From the NCBI RefSeq assembly GCF_965201005.1, contig NZ_OZ241747.1, positions 1,240,001-1,304,000 of the forward strand: a DNA stretch of 64,000 nt. The letters are read 5' to 3'. The notes below the pieces were generated by a model that was not told the DNA's origin, made no database searches, and saw nothing but the letters and a program-made list of their open reading frames with translations. A program made the translations under genes and the position numbers. The stretch comes from Mucilaginibacter_A sp965201005. Lineage in GTDB: Bacteria > Bacteroidota > Bacteroidia > Sphingobacteriales > Sphingobacteriaceae. Of this stretch, positions 50,992-59,560 are shown in pieces; within the stretch, counting starts at the first letter, position 1; each line of letters begins with the position of its first letter.

Positions 50992-51780
50992 ATGAACCAA
51001 ACTTTTGATTTCACCAGATTTGGAATGCTTTTTAAAAAGCATACAATAGAAAACTATAAAACTTACTTAATGTCGGTAGCGGTTTTGGCCGGCTTGCTGC
51101 TTTTGGTAATGGGCGTTACATCCTACAACACCGAAGGTTATTTGCCCCAGGGTTTTCAATTCGGGATTTTTATGGCCTTTTTGTTGCTTGCCGGTTGCAT
51201 TTTTACCAGCATGATTTTTAGTGAAATGGGCGATAAAAAGAAAGCTATCCCGGCACTTACTTTACCAGCTTCACATTTTGAAAAATATTTAGTTGGCTGG
51301 TTGTATTCTTTCCTGATTTTTCAGGTTTTATATGTGGGCATATATTATCTTATTGCAACTGTTGTTGTGCAAATGGGTCAGCCAGGCACATTGCAACATC
51401 CTAATTCTGTGATTAATATATTTACCAATGATTTTAAACCGCATCCATATTACACTTTTATCATCTATACATTTTTGCATTCATTAACTATTTGGGGGGC
51501 TATTTATTTTGAGAAACTCCACTTCATTAAAACTGGTTTTGCATTTTTTATCGCAGCTTTTGCTTTTGGGTTGATCAACAAGCCAATTATAGGTGCGATG
51601 ATCAATGAAAAAATTGACGGCACTACATTTTTTAGCCCGATATCTTTTACAGATGGGAAACAATACTGGTCGGTACATGCTGTTTCTATGCCCGATTATT
51701 CTGGCGCGATCGTCCTTGGTTTAGTGGTGTTGATTTTATGGATAAGTGCTTATTACAGGCTAAAAGAAAAGGAAGTTTAA
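50992..51780 (+). CDS. ABC transporter membrane protein
   Basis: 262 residues with about six hydrophobic segments (YLMSVAVLAGLLLLVMGV, FGIFMAFLLLAGCIFTSMIF, WLYSFLIFQVLYVGIYYLIATVVV, FFIAAFAFGLI, GAIVLGLVVLILWISAYY). No sequence-specific family motif; its position between the ATPase and the GntR gene identifies it as the permease partner. Substrate unknown, possibly an antibiotic or lipid as for YtrA-type operons. Confidence 0.8.
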   Translation: MNQTFDFTRFGMLFKKHTIENYKTYLMSVAVLAGLLLLVMGVTSYNTEGYLPQGFQFGIFMAFLLLAGCIFTSMIFSEMGDKKKAIPALTLPASHFEKYLVGWLYSFLIFQVLYVGIYYLIATVVVQMGQPGTLQHPNSVINIFTNDFKPHPYYTFIIYTFLHSLTIWGAIYFEKLHFIKTGFAFFIAAFAFGLINKPIIGAMINEKIDGTTFFSPISFTDGKQYWSVHAVSMPDYSGAIVLGLVVLILWISAYYRLKEKEV

Positions 51781-51782
51781 TT

Positions 51783-52157
51783 ATGGATTTTAGGGACAAC
51801 GAAGCTATTTACCTGCAAATTGCAGCGTACGTAAGCGAAAATATAACGCTGGAAAAGTGGACTGCGGAAGAAAAAATACCTTCTGTACGGGATTTGGCAG
51901 TTGAATTACAAGTAAACCCAAACACGGTTGCTCGCACTTATGATTTTCTGCAAAACCAGGAAGTGATTTTCAATAAGCGCGGCATCGGTTATTTTGTAAG
52001 TTCTGATGCGAAAACGAAAGTTAAAAGTTATCGTAAAGAACGTTTTTTACAACAAGAATTACCGGAGTTTTTCAAAAATATCTTTCTGTTGGAGATTGGT
52101 TTGGATGAGATTGAAAAACGTTATCAGGAGTTTAAGACACAAAATTATCAGGCATAA
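51783..52157 (+). CDS. YtrA-type GntR repressor
   Basis: 124 residues. The N-terminal winged helix (AIYLQIAAYVSENI, EEKIPSVRDLAVELQVNPNTVARTYDFLQNQEVIFNKRGIGYFVS) is followed by only a short helical dimerisation tail, the YtrA layout. It probably represses its own operon through the inverted repeat at 50130-50155. Its TAA stop is part of a repeat copy (52154-52167) that also leads into the next ATG. Confidence 0.88.
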   Translation: MDFRDNEAIYLQIAAYVSENITLEKWTAEEKIPSVRDLAVELQVNPNTVARTYDFLQNQEVIFNKRGIGYFVSSDAKTKVKSYRKERFLQQELPEFFKNIFLLEIGLDEIEKRYQEFKTQNYQA

Positions 52158-52167
52158 AAACAGCATC

Positions 52168-52896
52168 ATGAAAACAAGTAACAAACTATTTATCGCTGCA
52201 ATATTGATTATCATCTTATCAATGGTTGCTTATGATTTTGCTTTGCGTGCAGAATATTTGAAAGGCGAATACAAAAGCAGGTTTTATGAAAAAGAAAAGC
52301 TTGGGTTTAATGGATTCAAATCAATTGATAACCGTGCAGCAAATTATTTACCAATTACAGTTGAGCGCGGCGATCATTTTGGGGTTTGGATAGATAAAAA
52401 CCTAAAAGACCGGATCAAAATTTCAAAAATTGGAGACCAGCTGATTATCGATGTGATAGATAGAAATAGTCCGAAGATTATTCCGTACAGCAATAGTGTT
52501 ACTATTATTTGTCCTTCGATAAATGAAGTTGTTATGCAACCATTATTGCTGGTTAAAGAAAATCAGGAAATTTATCCTTCTGATGCAACAACCAACTTAT
52601 CTGGATTTAATCAGCAAAACCTCAGCTTAATAGTTAATGAATCTACACATTTGAACTTGGAGAAAACTAAAATTGAAAATCTAAATGCTATAGTTGGCAC
52701 CAATTCTTCCACACATGCTTATCTTTTTATTGCATCAAACAATCAGATTGGAAACGCAAATATTAATGTTTTGGGTAAAAACCAGTTGGTTATTGAAAAT
52801 CCTAAAATCGAAAAAACAAATTTCAATATTTCAGATAGTGCCAACGTTAGTTTAGGCGGAAGCACTTTGAAACAATTAAGAACGCAGCCTAAGTAA
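52168..52896 (+). CDS. Membrane-anchored beta-rich protein, unknown
   Basis: 242 residues. One N-terminal transmembrane helix (FIAAILIIILSMVAYDFAL), then a beta-rich external domain with repeated short strands (LPITVERGDHFGVWI, LSLIVNESTHLNLEKTKIENLNAIV, FNISDSANVSLGGS) resembling the right-handed beta-helix of DUF2807 (putative auto-transporter adhesin head) proteins. The role is unknown; operon position suggests a link to the ABC transporter. The start ATG follows the repeat by one nucleotide. Confidence 0.65.
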   Translation: MKTSNKLFIAAILIIILSMVAYDFALRAEYLKGEYKSRFYEKEKLGFNGFKSIDNRAANYLPITVERGDHFGVWIDKNLKDRIKISKIGDQLIIDVIDRNSPKIIPYSNSVTIICPSINEVVMQPLLLVKENQEIYPSDATTNLSGFNQQNLSLIVNESTHLNLEKTKIENLNAIVGTNSSTHAYLFIASNNQIGNANINVLGKNQLVIENPKIEKTNFNISDSANVSLGGSTLKQLRTQPK

Positions 52897-52940
52897 TTTA
52901 TCCAAAATCAAAGCCCGAATTTCAACACAATTATTATCAC

Positions 52941-53135
52941 ATGAAAAAGTTTTTCCTGAACACAAACCCGTTCATACTTCTTTTAGCACCTGTTTTTTTG
53001 ATTGCCACTGCGGGAACCTTACAGCACACAATCAGCCTGGAATTGCCCAATGTTTCTACGGAACTTGTTGGTATGTTTAACAACCGTACTATTTTTCAGG
53101 TTTTGTGTGAAGTAATTGTAAGCAAAATCCGTTAA
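52941..53135 (+). CDS. Small membrane protein, unknown
   Basis: A 64-residue protein with one hydrophobic helix (FILLLAPVFLIATAG). A repeat copy (52974-52987, ATACTTCTTTTAGC) encodes part of this helix, ILLLAP. No family recognised; it may be a real small gene of the ABC operon or an unselected frame. Confidence 0.4.
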   Translation: MKKFFLNTNPFILLLAPVFLIATAGTLQHTISLELPNVSTELVGMFNNRTIFQVLCEVIVSKIR

Positions 53136-53153
53136 AAATAATTTCAAAAATAG

Positions 53154-53756
53154 ATGCAAAAAGCGTTAAACGGGTTGGTTTTGGTTGGAGGGCGAAGTGT
53201 CCGGATGGGCGTGAACAAAGCCGAAATTTGCTGGCATAAAAAGCAGCAGCAATATTATCTGGCAGATTTGCTGGGCTTTTTTTGCGAAGAAGTTTTTATT
53301 TCCTGCCGTACCGATCAGCAGCAGGAGATTGATCCGGATTATCAGGTTTTACCGGATTTATTTGAAGGTTCCGGACCGATAGAAGCGATTTTAACGGCAT
53401 TTAATAAGCGTTTGGATTGCGCCTGGCTGATTTTAGCTTGTGATTTGCCGCTGCTTGATGAAGCAATATTAAAATTTTTGGTTGAACAAAGGGACGTAAC
53501 TAAAATTGCAACTGCGTTTTTGAATCCTGTAAATAATTTGCCTGAACCGTTGGTTGCTATTTGGGAAGCTGAAAGCTACGGATTACTTTTGTCGGCACAC
53601 CAGCAAAAGCATTTATCTTTAAGGAAACTCCTTATTCAACACCATGCAAAAATGATTAAAGCACCAAACCCTGATGCTTTAATTAATGCCAACACGCCTG
53701 CAGATGCAAAAATTGTGAAAGGGATTCTACAAAAAAATGCTTCTTTTATCAGGTAA
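53154..53756 (+). CDS. mobA: Molybdenum cofactor guanylyltransferase-like protein
   Basis: 200 residues of the MobA nucleotidyltransferase fold: LVLVGGRSVRMGVNKAEI (GGxSxRMGxxK), VLPDLFEGSGPIEAILTAF and LILACDLPLLDEAIL. MobA joins GMP to molybdopterin. No other moa/mog gene is in the window. The last residues NASFIR and the stop are encoded by a repeat copy that forms a hairpin with the next one. Confidence 0.85.
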   Translation: MQKALNGLVLVGGRSVRMGVNKAEICWHKKQQQYYLADLLGFFCEEVFISCRTDQQQEIDPDYQVLPDLFEGSGPIEAILTAFNKRLDCAWLILACDLPLLDEAILKFLVEQRDVTKIATAFLNPVNNLPEPLVAIWEAESYGLLLSAHQQKHLSLRKLLIQHHAKMIKAPNPDALINANTPADAKIVKGILQKNASFIR

Positions 53757-53780
53757 AAATTTATCCGATAAAAGAAGCAT
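53737..53780. terminator. Repeat hairpin between convergent mobA and fcl
   Basis: ATGCTTCTTTTATC (53737-53750) and GATAAAAGAAGCAT (53767-53780): 14-15 bp perfect stem, 16-base loop. It likely terminates both genes. The left arm is inside mobA. Confidence 0.85.
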
Positions 53781-53796
53781 TTTAAGCTAAGTTGTT

Positions 53797-54741
53797 TTAC
53801 CTGAATGCTACATTTTCTGCTTTTGCCAAAAAATCAGCGTAAGCCAGGCCAATACCTTCTTCTATATCGATGCTGTGTTTCCAACCGGCATTATGCAATC
53901 TGCTTACGTCCATTAATTTACGTGGTGCGCCATCCGGTTTAGAGTGATCGTACTCAATTTTCCCTTCAAAACCAATAATCTTTTTTACCAATCCGGCCAG
54001 TTCTGCAATACTGATATCTACACCAGTTCCGGCATTGATTGGGGCAGGTTCATTATAATTATTGATAAGATAAAAACAGGCTTCTGCCAAGTCATCTGCA
54101 AATAAAAATTCCCTTCTCGGTGTTCCTGTCCCCCAAATTACAACCGTATCTAAATTATTCAACTTTGCTTCATGAAACCTGCGGATCATGGCCGGCAACA
54201 CATGAGAGTTTTGCGGATGGTAATTATCATTATAACCGTACAAATTTGTTGGCATTACAGAAATGTAATTACAGCCGTATTGCGCGCGGTAAGCATCGCA
54301 CATTTTGATACCTGCAATTTTTGCAATGGCATACGGTTCGTTGGTTTCCTCTAAAGGTCCGGTTAGTAGGTCATCTTCATGAATTGGTTGTGGGGCCAGT
54401 TTCGGGTAGATGCAGCTCGAACCTAAAAACAATAATTTTTTAACACCGGTTAAGTATGATTGATGAATGATATTGTTCTGAATGGCAAGGTTTTCATAAA
54501 TAAAATCTGCCCGGTAGGTGTTGTTGGCAACAATACCGCCTACTTTTGCGGCCGCCAAAAAAACATACTCAGGTTTTTCAGCAGCGAAAAAACCCTCAAC
54601 TGCCTGCTGATTTCTTAAATCCAGTTCCTTAGAAGGCCGGGTGATGATATTCTCAAAGCCCTTTTCCGTTAATTTTCGGAATATAGCAGAACCCACCATA
54701 CCGTTATGGCCTGCTATATATATTTTGGCATTTTTTTCCAA
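53797..54741 (-). CDS. fcl: GDP-L-fucose synthase
   Basis: A 314-residue SDR-type epimerase/reductase: AGHNGMVGSAIFRKL (NAD(P) site), FLGSSCIYPKLAPQPI and catalytic YAIAK, followed by PTNLYGYNDNYHP. It converts GDP-4-keto-6-deoxymannose to GDP-L-fucose. It stands directly downstream of gmd (42 bp), so the pair makes GDP-fucose for the polysaccharide cluster. Confidence 0.95.
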   Translation of the reverse strand: MEKNAKIYIAGHNGMVGSAIFRKLTEKGFENIITRPSKELDLRNQQAVEGFFAAEKPEYVFLAAAKVGGIVANNTYRADFIYENLAIQNNIIHQSYLTGVKKLLFLGSSCIYPKLAPQPIHEDDLLTGPLEETNEPYAIAKIAGIKMCDAYRAQYGCNYISVMPTNLYGYNDNYHPQNSHVLPAMIRRFHEAKLNNLDTVVIWGTGTPRREFLFADDLAEACFYLINNYNEPAPINAGTGVDISIAELAGLVKKIIGFEGKIEYDHSKPDGAPRKLMDVSRLHNAGWKHSIDIEEGIGLAYADFLAKAENVAFR

Positions 54742-54783
54742 TAGTTTTGTTTTAGGTTTTAAAATAAAGTGGTGTTTGTTTAT

Positions 54784-55899
54784 CTATTCGTATTGATTTT
54801 TGATAGTATAGCCCAATTCTTTTAAAGAGCGTTCTTTTTTGAAAAGTTTTAAGTCTGAATTCATCATATCCTGAACCAGCATCGGCAGGTCATATTTAAT
54901 TTTCCAACCTAATTTTTCGATAGATTTGGTTGGATCTCCGATCAATAATTCAACTTCAGTAGGGCGGAAGTAAGCTTTATCCACAGCAACAACTTCTTTT
55001 CCTATTTCTATTTGATACTCCGGGTTATTGCAAGCCACAACATAACCTCTTTCATCTGCGCCTTCGCCTTTAAATTCCAGTTCAACGCCTGCTTCTTTAA
55101 AAGCCATTTTTACAAAATCACGCACCGTTGTAGTAACACCGGTTGCAATCACAAAATCTTCCGGCTTTTCCTGCTGTAAAATCAACCACATGGCTTCAAC
55201 GTAATCTTTAGCATGGCCCCAGTCACGGCGTGCATCTAAATTGCCCAAATACAGTTTTTTCTGCAAACCTAAGGCAATTTTTGCTGCACCACGGGTAATT
55301 TTACGGGTTACAAAAGTTTCTCCGCGCAGCGGGCTTTCGTGGTTAAAAAGGATACCGTTGCAGGCAAACATATCGTAAGCTTCACGATAATTAACAGTGA
55401 TCCAGTAAGCATATAGTTTGGCTACGGCATACGGCGAACGCGGATAAAAAGGTGTTGTTTCTGATTGCGGAACAGCTTGTACTAAACCATATAACTCGGA
55501 AGTTGAAGCTTGGTAAATCCTTGTTTTTTTAGTTAAACCCAGTAAACGTACGGCTTCTAAAATCCTTAACGTACCTATACCATCTGCATTTGCGGTATAT
55601 TCAGGAGTGTCAAAACTCACTTTTACATGAGACATGGCACCCAGGTTATAAATTTCGTCTGGCTGGATTTGCTGGATAATCCTAATCAGGTTTGTTGAAT
55701 CAGATAAATCTCCGTAGTGCATAAAAAAACTCACGTTTTCATCATGCGGATCCTGATAAAGGTGGTCGATTCGATCAGTGTTGAAAGAAGAGCTACGGCG
55801 TTTAATGCCATGCACTTCATAATCTTTAGCTAATAATAATTCTGCAAGATAGGCGCCATCTTGCCCGGTAATCCCTGTAACCAAGGCTTTCTTTTTCAT
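54784..55899 (-). CDS. gmd: GDP-mannose 4,6-dehydratase
   Basis: 371 residues: VTGITGQDGAYLAELLL at the N-terminus, IKRRSSSFNTDRIDHL, YQASTSELYG, YAVAKLYAYW and FNHESPLRGETFVTRKITR identify GMD. It forms GDP-4-keto-6-deoxy-D-mannose from GDP-mannose using bound NADP. It precedes fcl. A worn repeat copy (TAAAAACAGCAG) lies about 55 bp upstream of its start. Confidence 0.95.
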   Translation of the reverse strand: MKKKALVTGITGQDGAYLAELLLAKDYEVHGIKRRSSSFNTDRIDHLYQDPHDENVSFFMHYGDLSDSTNLIRIIQQIQPDEIYNLGAMSHVKVSFDTPEYTANADGIGTLRILEAVRLLGLTKKTRIYQASTSELYGLVQAVPQSETTPFYPRSPYAVAKLYAYWITVNYREAYDMFACNGILFNHESPLRGETFVTRKITRGAAKIALGLQKKLYLGNLDARRDWGHAKDYVEAMWLILQQEKPEDFVIATGVTTTVRDFVKMAFKEAGVELEFKGEGADERGYVVACNNPEYQIEIGKEVVAVDKAYFRPTEVELLIGDPTKSIEKLGWKIKYDLPMLVQDMMNSDLKLFKKERSLKELGYTIKNQYE

Positions 55900-55975
55900 A
55901 TGTAAATGATTTGTTGATAATCGCGTTAAAATTTATTCTTCTTAAAAATATAGGGTAAAAACAGCAGATTTAAAA

Positions 55976-57373
55976 TCAATAAGCATTTTCTTCTCCCTTA
56001 GCAGTGTTAATAATCGTTAAAAATATAACCTTGATATCCAGCATGATAGACCAGTTTTCGATATACCAGATATCATGCTCCACGCGTTTTACCATCTGTT
56101 TATGATCTTTAGTTTCGCCACGATAACCGCTAACCTGTGCCCAACCGGTAATACCGGGTTTTAACAATTGCCTGACCATGTACTGATGCACAATCGCTTT
56201 GTATTCGTCTGTATGTTTTAACATATGCGGGCGCGGGCCAACAATACTCATGTTGCCCATTAATACGTTAAAAAATTGTGGTAGTTCATCAATACTGGTT
56301 TTTCTCATAAAAGAACCAATTTTGGTTACCCGGGAATCATTTTTTGTTGCCTGGATGTGTTCGGTATCACTGTTTAAGGTCATGCTCCGGAACTTGTAGC
56401 ACCAAAAAGGTTTGTTGTCCCGGCCTGAACGAAGCTGCATAAAAAACACCGGGCCTTTGGATTGCATTTTAATAATGATACTCAGGATTGGAATAAGCCA
56501 AGATAGTAAAAAAACGATCACCCCTAAGCTGAAAATGATATCAAAAGAGCGTTTTAAAACACGGTTGGCAATATGCTCCAACGGCTCTGAACGGGTACTT
56601 AAAACTGGTATTTCATCAAAATAGGTGTCAATAGCATAATCAGAATTGATGATTTTGGTAACATCTGGTATAAACTTAAAGCGCACGCAATTTTGCTCTG
56701 CTACAGATAACAAATCATTCATGCTGTGATAATCTTCCGGAAACAAAGTTGAATAAACTTCTGCAACTTCATTTTGGGCGGCAAATTCCATCAGGCTGTT
56801 GATCGGTCTGATCAATTCCTGGTTGGATTTATCAACATAACTTTTCTCAGTATGGTCAAAAAAACCAGAAAAGTTATATGACATCTGGTTTTTAATAAAA
56901 TAATCTGCCAGTCTTTTTGCTGTTTCGTTGTAACCTATGATGGCAATTTTTTTCTTATGCCTTACTCTTTTAATGTGATATTGCTCAAAGGCCGTAATCA
57001 CGAAACGGCTGATTAGAAAGCCGACTATTTCAAATACAAAAATGAATACCAGGAAATTTTTTGAATACAAAGCATAATTGGTCAATAAAATAACCACATT
57101 AAAAGTTAACGCATGAAGTACAACTGCTCTCCAGCTTTTCTGAAAAATAAATTCTGTTCTTTGGGCAGTTTCCCGGTGGTAAAGCTGCATAAAAAAAGCC
57201 GATGCAATCCAGGTTGCGTTAAATATCAATAAATCAAGGTTGTAGTGGGAAGATTGCAGGAAAACATTGGTTTGGTTAGCCCAAAAATAAGCAATCATGA
57301 AAGAACAATTGATTGCAATCAGATCACCCAGAAAGAGTAAAACAATTAAAAAAAATATATAACGGTTTTCCAT
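55976..57373 (-). CDS. Undecaprenyl-phosphate sugar phosphotransferase (WcaJ-like)
   Basis: 465 residues. Four N-terminal transmembrane helices, a CoA-binding-like/Rossmann middle (KIAIIGYNETAKRLADYF), one more helix, and a C-terminal bacterial sugar transferase domain (VLKRSFDIIFSLGVIV, FKFIPDVTK before it, TSIDELPQFFNVLMGNMSIVGPRP, KPGITGWAQVSGYRGE). It transfers a hexose 1-phosphate to undecaprenyl phosphate to begin the repeating unit of an exopolysaccharide. Confidence 0.92.
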   Translation of the reverse strand: MENRYIFFLIVLLFLGDLIAINCSFMIAYFWANQTNVFLQSSHYNLDLLIFNATWIASAFFMQLYHRETAQRTEFIFQKSWRAVVLHALTFNVVILLTNYALYSKNFLVFIFVFEIVGFLISRFVITAFEQYHIKRVRHKKKIAIIGYNETAKRLADYFIKNQMSYNFSGFFDHTEKSYVDKSNQELIRPINSLMEFAAQNEVAEVYSTLFPEDYHSMNDLLSVAEQNCVRFKFIPDVTKIINSDYAIDTYFDEIPVLSTRSEPLEHIANRVLKRSFDIIFSLGVIVFLLSWLIPILSIIIKMQSKGPVFFMQLRSGRDNKPFWCYKFRSMTLNSDTEHIQATKNDSRVTKIGSFMRKTSIDELPQFFNVLMGNMSIVGPRPHMLKHTDEYKAIVHQYMVRQLLKPGITGWAQVSGYRGETKDHKQMVKRVEHDIWYIENWSIMLDIKVIFLTIINTAKGEENAY

Positions 57374-57535
57374 ATTTGGGGCAACAACCTTATATAAGGT
57401 TTGTAAAATGTTAAATTTATAATAAATGTTTTAAAATATACGTAATAATTTAATTAATCGGATGTATTTTTATAAATAGTAAACCAAAATGTATTAATAA
57501 ATTAAACTATTTTAATTTTTATGTGGATAGTTGAA

Positions 57536-58792
57536 TTATGCAGCAGCCATATCAGCACTGTATTTTTTTAATATTTCATTGATTGACAAATACTTTTTTG
57601 CGTAATTTCTTGCATTGTACCGGATTGTTTCTTCCTGTTGGTTTAAGGCCAATTCTATGGCTTGCGTTAATGCATTTTGGTTTTCCGGTTCGGCCAGGAT
57701 CCCCATTTTATTTTGATCAACAATTTTATACAAACTTGAATGAACAGGTGCGGTTATCACGGCCAAACCACCAACTGCTAATATTGCAGTAAGTTTTGAT
57801 GGCATAACCAAATCACTAGCATTCGTTTTTTGTATAACTAAATGAATATCGGCCATATTCAAAAAGTTGTTCAATTGGTCTGCCGGTTGCAAAGGCATGA
57901 AAATCACATTGTTCAATGCCAGCAAAACATTCAAATCTTCCAGCTTCTTTTTATACGGGCCAGAGCCACAAATGATAAACTTTAAACCAGAAATATTTTT
58001 TAAATAAGCTGCGGTATGCAAAATTGCTTCTAAACCCTGCTTTTCGCCAATCGCACCAGAATATAGTATGATTTTATCCTCGGCCTTAAAACCGAATGCT
58101 TCTTTTAGCACCTTTTTTTCAGCAATCGGATAAAAAGTGTTTGTATCAACCCAATTCGGGAAAAAACAGATTTTCGGTTGGTTTGATTTCTCCCTGATCC
58201 GGGCAATCATCCCTTCAGAAATGCTGCTTACCATATCTGCCTGACGCATAATAAATTTCTCTATTAGAAAAAGAAATTTGATTAGCGTACGGGATTTGAT
58301 CATTTGTAAATCTGCAGCCGCATCGATCTGCAAATCCTGAACATGATAAAAAAACCTGGCACCTTTAATTTTTTTATAAATTACTGCTAAAACTCCGGTC
58401 AAAAACGGAGGCGAAACTGTAATAATATAATCGTATTTTTTTTTAAACAAGGCTAAAAACACCATAGCGGTACAAGAAAGGCAGAAAGAAACATCAGACA
58501 AAATGCGTGTTAAGCCGGATGGGTTGGCAGGAACAAAATGCGGGCACCGATAAATTTTAATGTTGTTGCCTGCACCGGATTGAGTTGCTTTATATGATCT
58601 GCTGAACCAGAAAGATTTTTTGTAGTAAGGTTCTTTTATTTTCCAGTCTGGATAATAAGGATATGTAGTAACCACGGTACATATATTGCCGTCTTCGGCC
58701 AGCCAATCCATCATTTCACCGTTGTACTTCCCAATGCCGGTAAGTTCAGGATAAAAATTTCCGCCAATGAGTAAAATTCTTTTCTGCGCCAT
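57536..58792 (-). CDS. WcaI-like glycosyltransferase (GT4)
   Basis: 418 residues. GGNFYPELTGIGKYNGEMMDWLAEDGNICTVVTTYPYYPDWKI is typical of WcaI-family colanic-acid glycosyltransferases; the GT4 donor site includes LYSGAIGEKQGLEAILHTA and MPSKLTAILAVGG. It adds a sugar, probably fucose, to the lipid-linked intermediate. A repeat copy (58096-58109) encodes VLKEAFG. The start at 58792 (MAQKRILL) is used; 58798 is a TTG. Confidence 0.88.
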   Translation of the reverse strand: MAQKRILLIGGNFYPELTGIGKYNGEMMDWLAEDGNICTVVTTYPYYPDWKIKEPYYKKSFWFSRSYKATQSGAGNNIKIYRCPHFVPANPSGLTRILSDVSFCLSCTAMVFLALFKKKYDYIITVSPPFLTGVLAVIYKKIKGARFFYHVQDLQIDAAADLQMIKSRTLIKFLFLIEKFIMRQADMVSSISEGMIARIREKSNQPKICFFPNWVDTNTFYPIAEKKVLKEAFGFKAEDKIILYSGAIGEKQGLEAILHTAAYLKNISGLKFIICGSGPYKKKLEDLNVLLALNNVIFMPLQPADQLNNFLNMADIHLVIQKTNASDLVMPSKLTAILAVGGLAVITAPVHSSLYKIVDQNKMGILAEPENQNALTQAIELALNQQEETIRYNARNYAKKYLSINEILKKYSADMAAA

Positions 58793-58806
58793 TAACAATG
58801 ATAAAA

Positions 58807-59355
58807 TTAACCCGCAGATTTGCGTTCGCGAATGTAAACTGCCGGATTTCCGGAATTAATCGTCCAAGGCAGTAATTCTTTGGTCGCAACAGAATTAACT
58901 GTTAATATAGCATGTGACCTGCAGGTAATACCCGGGCAAACAACTGATTGTGCACCAATCCAGACACCATCTTCTAAAGTTATTTTTCCTAAGCGATATG
59001 GGAAATCACTTAATGTATAATCGTGATTGCCTGTCAGCAACATGGCACCTTGTGATAAACAAACATTGTTTCCCATAAAAACATTTTCTAAATTATCAAT
59101 CCAAACAGATTCCCCAATCCAGCAATTCTCCCCAACAACCAACCGCCATGGGTTTTTGATCCTGACATTTGTTTTGATAACTAACCCTTTACCAATTTTT
59201 GCGCCAAACAACCCGAGCAAATAGCTTTTAAACGAATACGGCCAGGGAAAAGAACTGTTAAATATCAGGTAATTAACAAAATGCCATACAAAAACTTTCC
59301 ATTTTGGACCGGCGGTATAATTACCAATTGTAAATTTCGACAGATCAGTTTGCAT
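58807..59355 (-). CDS. WcaF-like colanic acid acetyltransferase
   Basis: A 182-residue left-handed beta-helix acetyltransferase: WKVFVWHFVNYLIFNSSFPWPYSFKSYLLGLFGAKIGKGLVIKTNVRI, then LTGNHDYTLSDFPY and VWIGAQSVVCPGI. WcaF-type enzymes acetylate a sugar of the exopolysaccharide. The gap to the wcaI-like gene is 14 bp. Confidence 0.88.
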   Translation of the reverse strand: MQTDLSKFTIGNYTAGPKWKVFVWHFVNYLIFNSSFPWPYSFKSYLLGLFGAKIGKGLVIKTNVRIKNPWRLVVGENCWIGESVWIDNLENVFMGNNVCLSQGAMLLTGNHDYTLSDFPYRLGKITLEDGVWIGAQSVVCPGITCRSHAILTVNSVATKELLPWTINSGNPAVYIRERKSAG

Positions 59356-59358
59356 CAA

Positions 59359-59560
59359 AAATAACCATACTTCTTTTATACCTGTTTTTTCGGGTTAAAG
59401 GTTAAACTAATTTTCAATTAATAATAATTATTAATTATACATAGAAAAAGCTTATAACTGCGTAAAAATAGCAATTATAAGCTTAGATTTTTAACTAAAT
59501 ACGATCTGTTGACTATTTTAAGGGATAAAACTGCTTTGTTTAAATTTATTTTATAAAGTT
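59359..59560. other. Intergenic gap inside the polysaccharide cluster
   Basis: Nothing is seen beyond a repeat copy, ATACTTCTTTTATA (59367-59380), followed by CCTGTTTTTTCGGG, and an AT-rich stretch holding AAGCTTATAA and TTATAAGCTT in inverted order (about 59448-59483), a possible weak hairpin. Confidence 0.45.

Noticed and set aside
59448..59483. AAGCTTATAA / TTATAAGCTT as a riboswitch or attachment site
   Set aside because: Only a short AT-rich inverted repeat; no tRNA, integrase or conserved riboswitch element nearby.
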